Source: a bacterium (lineage in GTDB: Bacteria; JACRDZ01; JAQUKH01). From it: a stretch of 64,000 nucleotides of DNA. Of this stretch, positions 8,431 to 17,146 are shown piece by piece. How positions within the stretch are numbered: position 1 is the stretch's first letter; each line of letters begins with the position of its first letter. The position numbers and the translations under genes were made by a program. The notes under the pieces are model-generated. The model made no database searches. It was not told the DNA's origin and was given only the letters and a program-made list of their open reading frames with translations. The stretch is taken from the NCBI GenBank assembly GCA_028719205.1, contig JAQUKH010000003.1, positions 39,603 to 103,602 of the forward strand, given 5' to 3'.

Positions 8431-10323
8431 ATGAAAAGAATTTTGGATGACATTAACGGTCCTGAGGATCTGAAAAAATTACCTCTTTGGAAATTAAAAA
8501 TTCTCGCGAAAGAAATAAGGGAAGAAATAATTCAGACAGTTTCCAAAACCGGGGGACATTTGGCGGCGAATCTGGGTGTAATTGAGCTTACTATCGCGCT
8601 TCTCTATGTTTTTGATTTCCCAAAAGATAAGGTTATCTGGGATGTCGGGCATCAATGCTATACTTATAAAATTTTGACAGGCCGGAAAGATAAATTTAAT
8701 ACTTTGCGGCAATTCGGCGGGCTCAGCGGTTTTCCCTGCCGGAGTGAATGTTTGTACGATGCCTTTGGGACAGGCCACAGCAGTACTTCGGTTTCAGCCG
8801 GGGCAGGTATTGCCACAGGCTTGAAATTAGATAAAAAAAACGACAATACAATAGCTGTGATAGGTGACGGCGCGTTGACCGCAGGGATGTCATTTGAAGG
8901 GTTGAATTTTTCAGGGCATATCAGAAGCAATCTTAAGGTCATTGTTAACGACAATGCCATGTCAATATCTCCTAATGTGGGCGCTCTGGGTGGATATTTA
9001 AGCCGTATTACAACCGCCCCATGGTATAACAGGATGAGAAGTGATATGGAAAAGAGGCTGAAGGAAAAAAGCCCTGGAATGCTTTTCGCTTTAAAAAAAA
9101 TGGAAGAGAGCCTAAAAACTCTTTTTACACCCGGTGTTTTATTTGAGGAATTGGGCTTCCGATATTTTGGGCCGATCGATGGCCATGATATTAATATATT
9201 AATAACTACTTTCAACAGGATAAAAAATTTTAACGGGCCGATACTGGTCCATATTTTGACTAAAAAAGGGAAAGGATATTTGCCCGCGGAAAGTAACCCT
9301 GAAAGATTTCACGGGATCGGGAAATTTGATCCTGTGACCGGAGGGGATATTGATACAGGCAAAAAGAAAAAAACGTTTACTGATGTTTTTAGCGAGGCGA
9401 TAATCAAACTCGCTAGGGAAAATGACAAAATTGTCGCTTTAACAGCAGCTATGCCGGATGGTACTGGCCTTTCTGATTTTGCTAAAGAGTTTCCTGAAAG
9501 ATTTTATGATGTCGGGATAGCGGAACAAAATGCCGCTACTTTCGCGGCAGGGTTAGCCTGCGGCGGCTATAAACCTATAGTCGCGATATATTCGACTTTT
9601 TTACAAAGGGCTTATGACCAGGTCATTCATGATGTCTGTATCCAGAATCTGCCTGTAATATTTTGTCTTGACAGGGCAGGGATCGTCGGAGCGGATGGCG
9701 TAACTCATCAGGGGATCTTTGATATTTCCTTTTTGCGTTTGGTTCCTAATATAACGATCATGGTGCCGAAAGACGAGAATGAGTTGCTTGCGATGTTAAA
9801 GACCGCGCTCGCGCTGAATCGTCCAGTTGTTATCAGGTATCCGCGAGGGGAAGTCAGGGGAAATGATATTGACAAGATAATTGATATTATTCCCTTTGGG
9901 CGCGCGGAGATATTAAAAGAGGGATATGACGCGGTGATCTTGGCCGTAGGCCCGATAGTTTACGACGCTTTAACAGTATCGGATGAATTCGAAAGACAAG
10001 GGAAAAAGATCGGTGTGGTTAATATGAGATTTGTAAAACCTCTTGACAGGGAGTTGATAAAAGAGGTTTGCGGAAAAACAAAAAATATTTTAACCTTAGA
10101 AGAAAATGTCCTTGCCGGCGGTTTCGGCAGCGCGGTTTTAGAGGTAATTTCTGAAGAGGGGCTTTCAGTCAAAACAGCATTAATAGGGCTTCCTGATACT
10201 TTTATTGAACATGGTTCTCAGGGAATTTTAAGAGAAAAATACGGGTTGGATAAAAAACATATCATGGAAAAGCTTGAAATACTATTAAAATCCGGTAATA
10301 ATTATGCCAAAGATAAGGCTTGA
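8431..10323 (+). CDS. dxs: 1-deoxy-D-xylulose-5-phosphate synthase
   Basis: First enzyme of the MEP isoprenoid pathway, a thiamine-diphosphate enzyme joining pyruvate and glyceraldehyde 3-phosphate; 630 residues, full length. Visible are the N-terminal GGHLAANLGVIELT region, DVGHQCYTYKILTGR, the ThDP motif GDGALTAG...N with NDNAMSISPNVG, and in the transketolase-like middle domain GIAEQNAATFAAGLA (catalytic Glu) and DRAGIVGADGVTHQG. The C-terminal transketolase domain is complete. The gene overlaps tlyA by 20 bp. The ispA-dxs-tlyA order is widespread in bacteria. No other MEP gene is in the window. Confidence 0.97.
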   Translation: MKRILDDINGPEDLKKLPLWKLKILAKEIREEIIQTVSKTGGHLAANLGVIELTIALLYVFDFPKDKVIWDVGHQCYTYKILTGRKDKFNTLRQFGGLSGFPCRSECLYDAFGTGHSSTSVSAGAGIATGLKLDKKNDNTIAVIGDGALTAGMSFEGLNFSGHIRSNLKVIVNDNAMSISPNVGALGGYLSRITTAPWYNRMRSDMEKRLKEKSPGMLFALKKMEESLKTLFTPGVLFEELGFRYFGPIDGHDINILITTFNRIKNFNGPILVHILTKKGKGYLPAESNPERFHGIGKFDPVTGGDIDTGKKKKTFTDVFSEAIIKLARENDKIVALTAAMPDGTGLSDFAKEFPERFYDVGIAEQNAATFAAGLACGGYKPIVAIYSTFLQRAYDQVIHDVCIQNLPVIFCLDRAGIVGADGVTHQGIFDISFLRLVPNITIMVPKDENELLAMLKTALALNRPVVIRYPRGEVRGNDIDKIIDIIPFGRAEILKEGYDAVILAVGPIVYDALTVSDEFERQGKKIGVVNMRFVKPLDRELIKEVCGKTKNILTLEENVLAGGFGSAVLEVISEEGLSVKTALIGLPDTFIEHGSQGILREKYGLDKKHIMEKLEILLKSGNNYAKDKA

Positions 10324-11035
10324 TGAATTCCTTCTGAAAAAAGGCTATTGTTCAAGTATAAAAGACGCGTTAGGATTAATACTCGCGGGAGAAGTTTTTA
10401 AGGATGGCCAAAGATTAGATAAACCGGGCATACTTGTAGATGACGGAAGTATTATTAATATAAATATAAAGAAAAAATATGTAAGCCGCGGGGGAGAAAA
10501 ATTAGAAAAAGCGCTGGATGAGTTTAAGCCTGATATTAAAGATAAAATAGCAATTGATGTCGGGGCATCTTCAGGAGGATTTTCTGATTGCCTTTTAAAG
10601 AATGGCATAAAGAAAATATATTGTATTGATGTCGGGTATGGTCAGTTAGATTGGAACCTGCGGAATGACCCGAGAGTGGTTTTAAAAGAGAAAACAAATA
10701 TACGTTACTTAAAAAAAGAAGATTTTGAAGACGCAATTGATCTTGCGGTTATCGATGTTTCTTTTATTTCATTAAAAAAGGTGATACCGGTTGTTCTGGA
10801 TATATTAAAGCCGGATGGTGAAATCATAGCCTTGATAAAGCCGCAATTTGAGGTTGAAGCTAAAAATGTAAAGAGAGGCGGCGTGGTAATAGATGAAAAT
10901 TGCCGGAAAGAGGCAGTTGACGGTATTTTAGATTTTGCCGAAAAAAATAACTTAAAGAATAAAGGTGTTGTTACTTCGCCGATAAAAGGGCCCGCGGGAA
11001 ATGTGGAATATCTTTGCTATTTGGGAAAGAAGTAG
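10304..11035 (+). CDS. tlyA: TlyA family rRNA 2'-O-methyltransferase
   Basis: A 243-residue protein with an N-terminal S4 RNA-binding domain (about 1-60, RLDEFLLKKGYCSS...AGEVFKDG) and a FtsJ/RrmJ-type SAM methyltransferase domain with AIDVGASSGGFSDCLL (about 83-98) and IALIKPQFE (about 178-186). TlyA proteins 2'-O-methylate cytidines in 16S and sometimes 23S rRNA; the older name hemolysin A is misleading. A site inside the end of dxs drives translation, giving a 20-bp overlap. The exact target nucleotides cannot be inferred. Confidence 0.93.
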   Translation: MPKIRLDEFLLKKGYCSSIKDALGLILAGEVFKDGQRLDKPGILVDDGSIININIKKKYVSRGGEKLEKALDEFKPDIKDKIAIDVGASSGGFSDCLLKNGIKKIYCIDVGYGQLDWNLRNDPRVVLKEKTNIRYLKKEDFEDAIDLAVIDVSFISLKKVIPVVLDILKPDGEIIALIKPQFEVEAKNVKRGGVVIDENCRKEAVDGILDFAEKNNLKNKGVVTSPIKGPAGNVEYLCYLGKK

Positions 11036-11046
11036 TAAGATAATAT

Positions 11047-11137
11047 GAACTCCTCCCAGCCTCCTCTTTAAAAAAAAGAGGAGGAGTAAGAGTATTGTTT
11101 TCCCCTCTTTTTTTAAAGAGGGGATCAAGGGGAGTTC
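11047..11137. repeat. bipartite palindromic element
   Basis: Two hairpins lie in tandem, CCTCCTCTTT/AAAGAGGAGG (11060-11084) and CCCCTCTTT/AAAGAGGGG (11102-11123), framed by an outer inverted pair GAACTCCTC (11047-11055) and GGGGAGTTC (11129-11137). The layout resembles a BIME-like mobile repeat. There is no T-run, so it is not a standard terminator. Confidence 0.7.
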
Positions 11138-11160
11138 GGATTAATATAGCAGGAGAACAA

Positions 11161-11610
11161 ATGATAAGAAAAGCTTATGTTCATGAAATAAAAGAGATAT
11201 ATAAGATCATCCAGAAAAATTCTGAAGCCGGAAAACTTTTGCCAAGGTCCTATAACCAGCTTTATGAAAATATCAGGGATTTTTTTGTATTTGAAAAAGA
11301 TAAAAGTATAATCGGGATATGCGCCCTGCATATCAGCTGGGAAAATCTGGCTGAGATAAAGTCCCTGGCGGTATTGGAATCCGAAAGAAAAAACGGTATC
11401 GGCACTGAATTATTAAAAGCCTGCTTAAAAGAAGCCCGTGATCTGGGGATAAAACAGGTTTTTACGTTGACTTATGTAGTGGAATTTTTTGAGAAAAACG
11501 GTTTTAAACAGGTAGAAAAAAACAGTTTGCCGCATAAGATCTGGAGTGAATGTGTCAATTGCGTGCATTTTCCGGATTGTGATGAAATTGCGTTAATGAT
11601 CGATCTATAG
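11161..11610 (+). CDS. GNAT N-acetyltransferase, short ArgA-like
   Basis: A 149-residue GCN5-related acetyltransferase. It matches the short, stand-alone N-acetylglutamate synthase-like family: IRKAYVHEIKEIYKII at the start, the acetyl-CoA loop SERKNGIGTELLK (about 75-88), and the hallmark tail LPHKIWSECVNCVHFPDCDE. The likely reaction is acetylation of glutamate, the first step of arginine synthesis, but no arg gene is nearby, so the substrate is inferred from family only. The ATG at 11161 follows AGGAG with good spacing. A longer in-frame TTG start at 11095 would translate the palindromic element and was rejected. Confidence 0.8.
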   Translation: MIRKAYVHEIKEIYKIIQKNSEAGKLLPRSYNQLYENIRDFFVFEKDKSIIGICALHISWENLAEIKSLAVLESERKNGIGTELLKACLKEARDLGIKQVFTLTYVVEFFEKNGFKQVEKNSLPHKIWSECVNCVHFPDCDEIALMIDL

Positions 11611-11627
11611 AAAGAGGAGCTGCAATA

Positions 11628-13706
11628 ATGAAAAAAATTTATTTATTAATTTTAATTATGTGTTTGTTGACAACCAGAGGTTTTGCGGAAGAAACCGCGA
11701 TAACCGCAAGTATGCCTTCTGAGGAGATCGGAGATGCGCTATCGGCTAAAGCTCAAAGCACTGCCGAGAAGATCAAGCAGATCATTTCGGAACGGGGGAA
11801 AGACCTTCTGATACTGTCGAAAGGTATAACTTCTTTCGGGCAGGCGGGCAGGCAGGAATGGGCGAAGGGGATCGTAAGTTTTTCCAAGGAATTTAAGGAT
11901 TATTCATTAATAAGGATAATAAATACCAGAGGCGTTGAGGAAATGAAAGTGGCTTACGGCAGGGAAATAAAATCAGGATACGCGGATGTAAGCTCCGATG
12001 AATTTTTTAAGGAATGTATTAAATTAAATAAGGATCAGATCTCTGTTTCTTCCCTGGAATTTAATTCTGAAGGTGTTGTGGTCCTTCGGATGTCTACCCC
12101 AATCTATGGCTTATCCGGTATGGAAAAGGCGATCTTGAGTTTTGACTGGGATATCAGCGAGATAACCGAATTAATAAAAAAACTTAAAGTTTCCGATGCA
12201 AGTTATGGTTTTATTATTAATCCCGAAGGCAAAATATTAGTACATCCTGAAAAGAGTAAAATGTTAAAGGAAAAACTTGAAACGGATATAAATCCCGAAT
12301 ACAAGGCTATAGCTCAGAGGATGCAGTTAGGGGAGAGCGGCTGGGGGAAATATAATTTACAGGATAAGGAATATATCATTGGTTTCTATTTTTATCCTGA
12401 ATTGGACTGGTCTGTAGGTATTTCTTATCTTCGCGGGGATAAAGTTGCTGATGCCGGGGAGGCACAGGCAAATATCTCTCCTTCGGTTTCCGTTCAGGCA
12501 ACGGAACCTGTTAAACAGATTACTCAGGAGTTAAAGCCTGTTCAGGCGGTTGTTCCGGTTGTTCTTGCTCAATCTGAGGCCTTGCCGTTATCCGCGCTTT
12601 CATTAAAAATATTAAAGGGTTCACTGAGATCCAGAAATATAGAGAACTTTAAGGCTAATATAAAAATAGAAGGTAAAATATCCCCTGAATTAACGAACAC
12701 AATAATTCTTAAGCTGCAGGGTGTGCATTCTAACCCATCAGAGCATTTACTTGCCTTGTGGAAAATAAATGAGAATTCATATAAACAATTCCGCTGGGAG
12801 ATAACAAGCCCGGATCTGATGGCAGAAGTAAGGGTTTTGAACGAAAACGAGTCATTTATTTATTATCCCTTAGAAAAGAAATTAATGATGTTTAATAAAG
12901 AAGATTTTATCGAATATTTTAAAATAAATTCAGGAAAAGAGAATAAAATGTTATTGCCCCTGCAGTCAATAGATATCGAAAATTATTGTAATGATAAAAT
13001 TGATATGCAGACAGAGAACGACAAGATGTTTTATGTACTTGAGATGGATATGAAAACTCCTTTGGAATATTTTGGAGTTTCTTTAAAACGGGTTAAAATG
13101 AAGATCGGTAATGAATATTTTCTGCCGGTTTTAATAGAGTGGTATACAGGTGAAAAGGAAAAAATAGTTTCCGCCAGTATGGAAGATTATAATATTAACA
13201 CGGATTCATCTATGGATTTTTCCTATTTGCCGAAACCGGATGATAATATTGTGAAATATCAGGATGTTAAGGCGCAATTACTAAAAGAAGCGGGATTATC
13301 AGTTGAACCGAAAAAAGAGAATGAAGTACAATTGAATTCTTCAACAGTTAAAGGGCTTTTGCAGGAAGAAATAAAAAAACGCGGGTTAATAACGGCTAGA
13401 ATTTTAGCTTCAGGAAGCAATAATTTTATTTTAAATAAAAATATAGAAGAATTGAAAAACGTATTGTTAAGTGTCTGGAGCGAGGATTGGGTTGATTATA
13501 TCGCTATTTTAGACAATGAAGGGAAAAAAGTCATTCAGACAGGCGTAAAAGAATCTTTAAAAAATGATGAGGTAACTGTAAGATATCAAAGAGAGGAATT
13601 ATCGGTTCCTGTTATTTATCAGGGCAGGCCGGTTGGTTCTGTAAAAATTGGAGTTAATCTGGAAAAAGCGGATTATATTTTAAAAGAATTTCTAAAAGGT
13701 AAGTAA
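11628..13706 (+). CDS. exported Cache / LolA-like / Cache protein
   Basis: A 692-residue secreted or periplasmic protein of unusual build. A signal peptide (1-21, ending GFAEE) is followed by a Cache-type ligand-binding domain (about 25-285; KAQSTAEKIKQIISERGKDL helix, then GFIINPEGKILVHPEKSKML and ELDWSVGISYL, typical of the membrane-distal part of dCache sensors). A Pro/Val/Gln linker (about 288-325) leads to a domain resembling LolA/outer-membrane lipoprotein-sorting proteins (about 330-545; LKLQGVHSNPSEHLL, SFIYYPLEKKLMMFNKEDF). A last, smaller Cache-like segment covers about 560-692 (AILDNEGKKVIQTG...GSVKIGV). No membrane helix, HAMP, kinase or methyl-accepting region is present. A response regulator follows under its own promoter. 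I do not recognise a named family. Confidence 0.7.
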   Translation: MKKIYLLILIMCLLTTRGFAEETAITASMPSEEIGDALSAKAQSTAEKIKQIISERGKDLLILSKGITSFGQAGRQEWAKGIVSFSKEFKDYSLIRIINTRGVEEMKVAYGREIKSGYADVSSDEFFKECIKLNKDQISVSSLEFNSEGVVVLRMSTPIYGLSGMEKAILSFDWDISEITELIKKLKVSDASYGFIINPEGKILVHPEKSKMLKEKLETDINPEYKAIAQRMQLGESGWGKYNLQDKEYIIGFYFYPELDWSVGISYLRGDKVADAGEAQANISPSVSVQATEPVKQITQELKPVQAVVPVVLAQSEALPLSALSLKILKGSLRSRNIENFKANIKIEGKISPELTNTIILKLQGVHSNPSEHLLALWKINENSYKQFRWEITSPDLMAEVRVLNENESFIYYPLEKKLMMFNKEDFIEYFKINSGKENKMLLPLQSIDIENYCNDKIDMQTENDKMFYVLEMDMKTPLEYFGVSLKRVKMKIGNEYFLPVLIEWYTGEKEKIVSASMEDYNINTDSSMDFSYLPKPDDNIVKYQDVKAQLLKEAGLSVEPKKENEVQLNSSTVKGLLQEEIKKRGLITARILASGSNNFILNKNIEELKNVLLSVWSEDWVDYIAILDNEGKKVIQTGVKESLKNDEVTVRYQREELSVPVIYQGRPVGSVKIGVNLEKADYILKEFLKGK

Positions 13707-13823
13707 AAGAAGATTTCTTAATTATTTTGTAAAAGTTTGATATAACTTTCTTTAAATAAGAGTATATATTAAGTAATGGTGTATTAATTGAAAGAAAGCT
13801 TCTTATTTCGGGGAAAACTTCAC

Positions 13824-13851
13824 TTGACAATTCTATAAATTGGTTTATAAT
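13824..13851 (+). promoter_or_regulatory. sigma70-type promoter for the response regulator
   Basis: TTGACA (13824-13829), a 16-bp spacer and TATAAT (13846-13851). Start near 13858, about 43 nt before the ATG at 13901. Confidence 0.8.
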
Positions 13852-13900
13852 CCCGTATTATATTTTATAGTTACAAATTGCCTTAAACATATACTTAATT

Positions 13901-14299
13901 ATGAAAAATTTAAATAAGAAAAAAATACTTATTGCTGACGATGAAAAAGATATTCGCACTTTAGTCTCCCAGATTTTAGGTGAAGAAAATTATAAGATTT
14001 ATTTCGCAAAGAATGGCCGTGAGGCTATAGATGCCGCGAATGAGAATATGCCTGATTTACTGATACTTGATCTTATGATGCCTGAGATTGACGGTATTGA
14101 GGTCTGTAAGTGTTTGAAGCAAAATAAAAACACGAAAAAGATACCGATCATCATGTTGACCGCGAAAACCGGTGTCGCTGATAAAATTGAAGGTTTTGTT
14201 ACAGGTGCTGATGAATATATTACAAAACCTTTTGATCCCTTAAAACTCGAAATTGCTGTTGAAAAGGTTCTTCGCCGGGCTGAAAAAGATAACCGCTAA
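13901..14299 (+). CDS. single-domain response regulator (receiver only)
   Basis: A CheY-like receiver domain of 132 residues without an output domain. Phospho-acceptor Asp is at about 57 in LILDLMMPEIDG; the acidic pair is in ADDEKD near the start; Thr and Lys switch residues are in MLTAKTG and YITKPFDPLKL. The sequence is close to the PleD/CheY-like receivers that work as phosphate shuttles or protein-interaction switches. The promoter just upstream makes it independent of the Cache protein. No histidine kinase is in the window, so the partner is unknown. There is no clear Shine-Dalgarno before the ATG. Confidence 0.93.
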   Translation: MKNLNKKKILIADDEKDIRTLVSQILGEENYKIYFAKNGREAIDAANENMPDLLILDLMMPEIDGIEVCKCLKQNKNTKKIPIIMLTAKTGVADKIEGFVTGADEYITKPFDPLKLEIAVEKVLRRAEKDNR

Positions 14300-14388
14300 A
14301 AAACTTCTATTTCAATTCCAGTACTCAACTATTTTCCTGAAATGCCGATTATAATATTTATAATTTAAAGATATTTCAGGAGATCAGA

Positions 14389-14688
14389 ATGAAAAAAAAT
14401 TCTATAAGATTAGTAAGGGTTATAAGAACTCCAAATTCTGAGCAATATTATATCCGCAGGGATGAAGAAAATTTAGGACAGCTTGATATCCATTACCAGA
14501 ATGAGATCCACGCGACATTTATACTGTTATCTAAAAATATGTCTATTGGAGATATTGCGTTTCTTCTGAAGAAGATAGAAGAGCTATTAGTAAAAGAGGA
14601 TGCCAATTCTAAAAGTTTCGTCGTTACAGTTTATAAAGCTGAAGATATCGGTGATAAGATCTCTGAATATATCAAATCCAATCCCTAA
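14389..14688 (+). CDS. small protein of unknown function
   Basis: A 99-residue soluble protein that I do not recognise. It starts with a basic stretch (KKNSIRLVRVIRTP), continues with predicted strands (YYIRRDEENLGQLDIHY, ATFILL) and a helix (IGDIAFLLKKIEELLVKED), and ends with IGDKISEYIKSNP. The alternating strand-helix pattern suggests a compact alpha/beta fold. A good ribosome site (CAGGAGATC) before the ATG and a TATAAT box at 14350-14355 support a real, separately transcribed gene. It converges on yajC with a 2-bp gap. Confidence 0.75.
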   Translation: MKKNSIRLVRVIRTPNSEQYYIRRDEENLGQLDIHYQNEIHATFILLSKNMSIGDIAFLLKKIEELLVKEDANSKSFVVTVYKAEDIGDKISEYIKSNP

Positions 14689-14690
14689 GT

Positions 14691-15017
14691 TTATTTACCG
14701 CCCTGTATATTAGCAATAGCAGATCTTGTGACGTCTAAATTCACTTTATCAGCAACTTCTAAGGTTACAATATTATTATTTTCTCCCTTAAAACCGGATA
14801 TTGTCCCGTATATTCCGCCGCCCGTAATTACTTTATCACCCTTTTTTAAATTTTTTAATAATTCCTGATGTTTTTTCTGCTGCTGCATTTGCGGGCGCAT
14901 TAAAAGAAAATAGAATATTACAAAAATAATAATGAGCGGTAAAAAACTTAATATTGTTCCCTGCGTTGATTCTCCGCCTGCGGCGGACTGTCCCATTGCG
15001 TAAACCATACTGATCAT
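14691..15017 (-). CDS. yajC: preprotein translocase subunit YajC
   Basis: A 108-residue inner-membrane protein associated with SecDF. A single membrane helix (about 24-42, LSFLPLIIIFVIFYFLL) is followed by the family signature MRPQMQQQKKHQELLKNLKKGD and the cytoplasmic beta domain with VITGGGIYGTI. It is a little longer at the N-terminus than many YajC proteins; a Met at residue 8 is an alternative start. GGAG in GGAGATCCA before the upstream ATG supports the longer form. It has its own consensus promoter and no secD or secF neighbour here. Confidence 0.94.
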   Translation of the reverse strand: MISMVYAMGQSAAGGESTQGTILSFLPLIIIFVIFYFLLMRPQMQQQKKHQELLKNLKKGDKVITGGGIYGTISGFKGENNNIVTLEVADKVNLDVTRSAIANIQGGK

Positions 15018-15045
15018 TGGATCTCCTTTTTAATTATAATTTAAT

Positions 15046-15073
15046 ATTGTATCAGTATAAATATTTTTGTCAA
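15046..15073 (-). promoter_or_regulatory. sigma70-type promoter for yajC
   Basis: On the minus strand, TTGACA (15073-15068), a 16-bp spacer and TACAAT (15051-15046). Start near 15039, about 22 nt before the ATG at 15017. Confidence 0.75.
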
Positions 15074-15099
15074 GATTTTATTAGCTTTTATGGTAAACT

Positions 15100-16059
15100 A
15101 TGGCGATTATGAAGAAAAAAGTCGGTATACCGAGATGTTTATTGTATTACAATTATTACACGGTTTATGAGACATTTTTCAGGGAAATAGGTGCTGAAAT
15201 TGTGTTATCAAATCCTGCTAATATTACTCTCGAAAAGGGTTTAAAATTGGTGCCTGATGAGGTATGCCTGCCTATTAAAAATTGTTTTGGCCACATTCTT
15301 GACTTAAAAGAGAAAAATACTGATTTTATTTTCCTGCCGCGTTTTATGAGGGTTGAAAAACATACTACGTTTTGTCCGAAAATAATCGGACTGCCTGATC
15401 TTGTGAAAAATATTATTCCAAACCTTCCTCCTTTAATTGAGCTTGATATTAATTTTTCAAAAAAAATAAAGTTTTATAATGATATTAATAATATTGGCGG
15501 ATTATTCAATTCGGGTCTGATAAATAATTATAGGGCTTGGAAAATGGCGCTAAAAGATCATCATGCATACAGAAATTCTTTAACAAATAAGAAAATCCTT
15601 CCTTCTTCCTTTGTTAATACACCGGCCCATCAACTAAATATTGCTGTTGTCGGCCATCCCTATAATATCTATGATCCAAATTTGAATTTAGATCTTATGG
15701 ATAAACTGAAAAAAAAGAATGTCGCCATTTACACGCCCGATATGATTCCAATGGAAATCATTATGAATGAATCAAATGAACTGCCTAAAAGGATATTTTG
15801 GACATTGAGCCGCGATATTGTCGGGGCATCTAAATATTTTATAAAGCATCCTGATATCGATGGAATAATTAATATAGCGTCTTTCGCTTGCGGGCCTGAT
15901 TCGATAATAGGTGAGTTGATAAGTTTTTTAGTCAAGGAATATGGCAAAAAACCCTATTTACTTTTAATTCTTGATGAGCATACCGGTTCCGCGGGCCTGG
16001 AGACGAGAATAGAAGCTTTTATTGAAATGATCAGAATGGTGAAAGACAGGAATTCATAA
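15100..16059 (+). CDS. acyl-CoA dehydratase activase-related protein (DUF2229-like)
   Basis: A 319-residue protein of the group related to the activase and HgdB-like subunits of 2-hydroxyacyl-CoA dehydratases. Recognisable motifs are VGIPRCLLYYNYY at the start, DEVCLPIKNCFGH (Cys residues at about 53 and 59), SFACGPDS (about 264-271) and LDEHTGSAGLETRIEAF near the end. Conserved Cys in these proteins are probable iron-sulfur ligands. A paralogue follows 1 bp after the stop, so the pair is one operon and may form a complex. No ATPase activase (HSP70/actin type) is adjacent. The start is uncertain: ATG at 15100 or 15109, neither with a ribosome site. Substrate unknown. Confidence 0.75.
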   Translation: MAIMKKKVGIPRCLLYYNYYTVYETFFREIGAEIVLSNPANITLEKGLKLVPDEVCLPIKNCFGHILDLKEKNTDFIFLPRFMRVEKHTTFCPKIIGLPDLVKNIIPNLPPLIELDINFSKKIKFYNDINNIGGLFNSGLINNYRAWKMALKDHHAYRNSLTNKKILPSSFVNTPAHQLNIAVVGHPYNIYDPNLNLDLMDKLKKKNVAIYTPDMIPMEIIMNESNELPKRIFWTLSRDIVGASKYFIKHPDIDGIINIASFACGPDSIIGELISFLVKEYGKKPYLLLILDEHTGSAGLETRIEAFIEMIRMVKDRNS

Positions 16060-16060
16060 A

Positions 16061-17146
16061 ATGCCGGTTATTACTTTCCCCCACATGGGCTATGTTTATA
16101 TAGCTTTAAAATCAATTTTCAAAACTTTAGGCGGCGAGGTTGTTGTACCGCCGCGTCCGAATAAAAATACAATCACACTTGCCTCAAAATACGCGCCTGA
16201 GCTTGTCTGTCTGCCGTTAAAAATAAATCTTGGGAATTTTATTGAAGCGATAAATTTAGGAGCAAATCTAATTGTCACAGGCGGCGGCGAAGGGCCGTGC
16301 AGATATGGGTATTATGGTGAGATTCAGAGAAGGATCCTTAAGGATCTAGGTTATGATTTTGACCTTGTTATGGTTAATCAGACAAAGGGAATAGAGATTA
16401 TAAAAAAGTTTAAATATATAACTAAAACAAAATCCACGTGGGATACTTTAAAAGCATTGTATTTTGGATGGAATAAAATGAAATTAATAGAACTAGCGGA
16501 GGATAATTTAAGAGCGAGCCGACCTTTTGAAATGGTTGAAGGGGAGAGCGAGAGGGTATTCCTTAAAATATTGCAGGAGATCGATAATATGAAAATTTTA
16601 AAAGAAATAAAAGATTTCAGCGGATATATTAATGAAAGTTTTTCAAAGATTAATATTGAAAAGAAAGACGGTTATCTGAAGATAGCGATAGTTGGTGAAG
16701 TTTTTATGGTTTTGGAACCGTTTGTAAATTTTAATATTGAAAAAAGGCTCGCGGAGATGGGGATATTTGTAGACAGGACCGTGAAAATCACGAACTGGTT
16801 GAAACGGGTATGGCTGTTTGATAGTGAAGCCCGGTCTGAAATTAAAATGATAAAAGAACTTGCGAAACCCTATCTTAAAGAGCATATCGGCGGGGAGGGA
16901 ATATATTCCATCGGCCAGAGTATTTTATCCAAGGCGCGTGGTTATGACGGTGTAATACAAATCGCGCCTTTTACCTGTATGCCGGAGATCGTAGCTTATA
17001 GTATTTTCCCTAAGGTCATGCAAAAAGAAAAAATACCGGTTCTTTCGTTATTTTTGGATGAACATTCCGTTGAGACCGGGATAATGACCAGGGTAGAAGC
17101 TTTTGTCGATCTAATAAAAAGGCAGGGTAAAAATAAACATCAATAA
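16061..17146 (+). CDS. acyl-CoA dehydratase activase-related protein, second subunit
   Basis: A 361-residue relative of the preceding gene. It shares the layout and the motifs ELVCLPLKINLGNF (Cys at about 49), GGGEGPCRYGYYGEIQR (Cys at about 82), APFTCMPEI (about 306) and LDEHSVETGIMTRVEAF at the end. The GEGPCRYG motif is typical of the larger member of such pairs in the HgdB/BcrB-like superfamily, where Cys residues hold a [4Fe-4S] cluster. AGGA precedes the start. Together the two may form a heterodimeric iron-sulfur reductase or electron donor. This is inference from family; no biochemical role is established for this group. A strong terminator follows. Confidence 0.75.
   Translation: MPVITFPHMGYVYIALKSIFKTLGGEVVVPPRPNKNTITLASKYAPELVCLPLKINLGNFIEAINLGANLIVTGGGEGPCRYGYYGEIQRRILKDLGYDFDLVMVNQTKGIEIIKKFKYITKTKSTWDTLKALYFGWNKMKLIELAEDNLRASRPFEMVEGESERVFLKILQEIDNMKILKEIKDFSGYINESFSKINIEKKDGYLKIAIVGEVFMVLEPFVNFNIEKRLAEMGIFVDRTVKITNWLKRVWLFDSEARSEIKMIKELAKPYLKEHIGGEGIYSIGQSILSKARGYDGVIQIAPFTCMPEIVAYSIFPKVMQKEKIPVLSLFLDEHSVETGIMTRVEAFVDLIKRQGKNKHQ

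Noticed and set aside
8664-9215. 183-residue minus-strand frame in dxs
   Set aside because: It lies fully antisense to intact dxs motifs, has no ribosome site and resembles no protein family.
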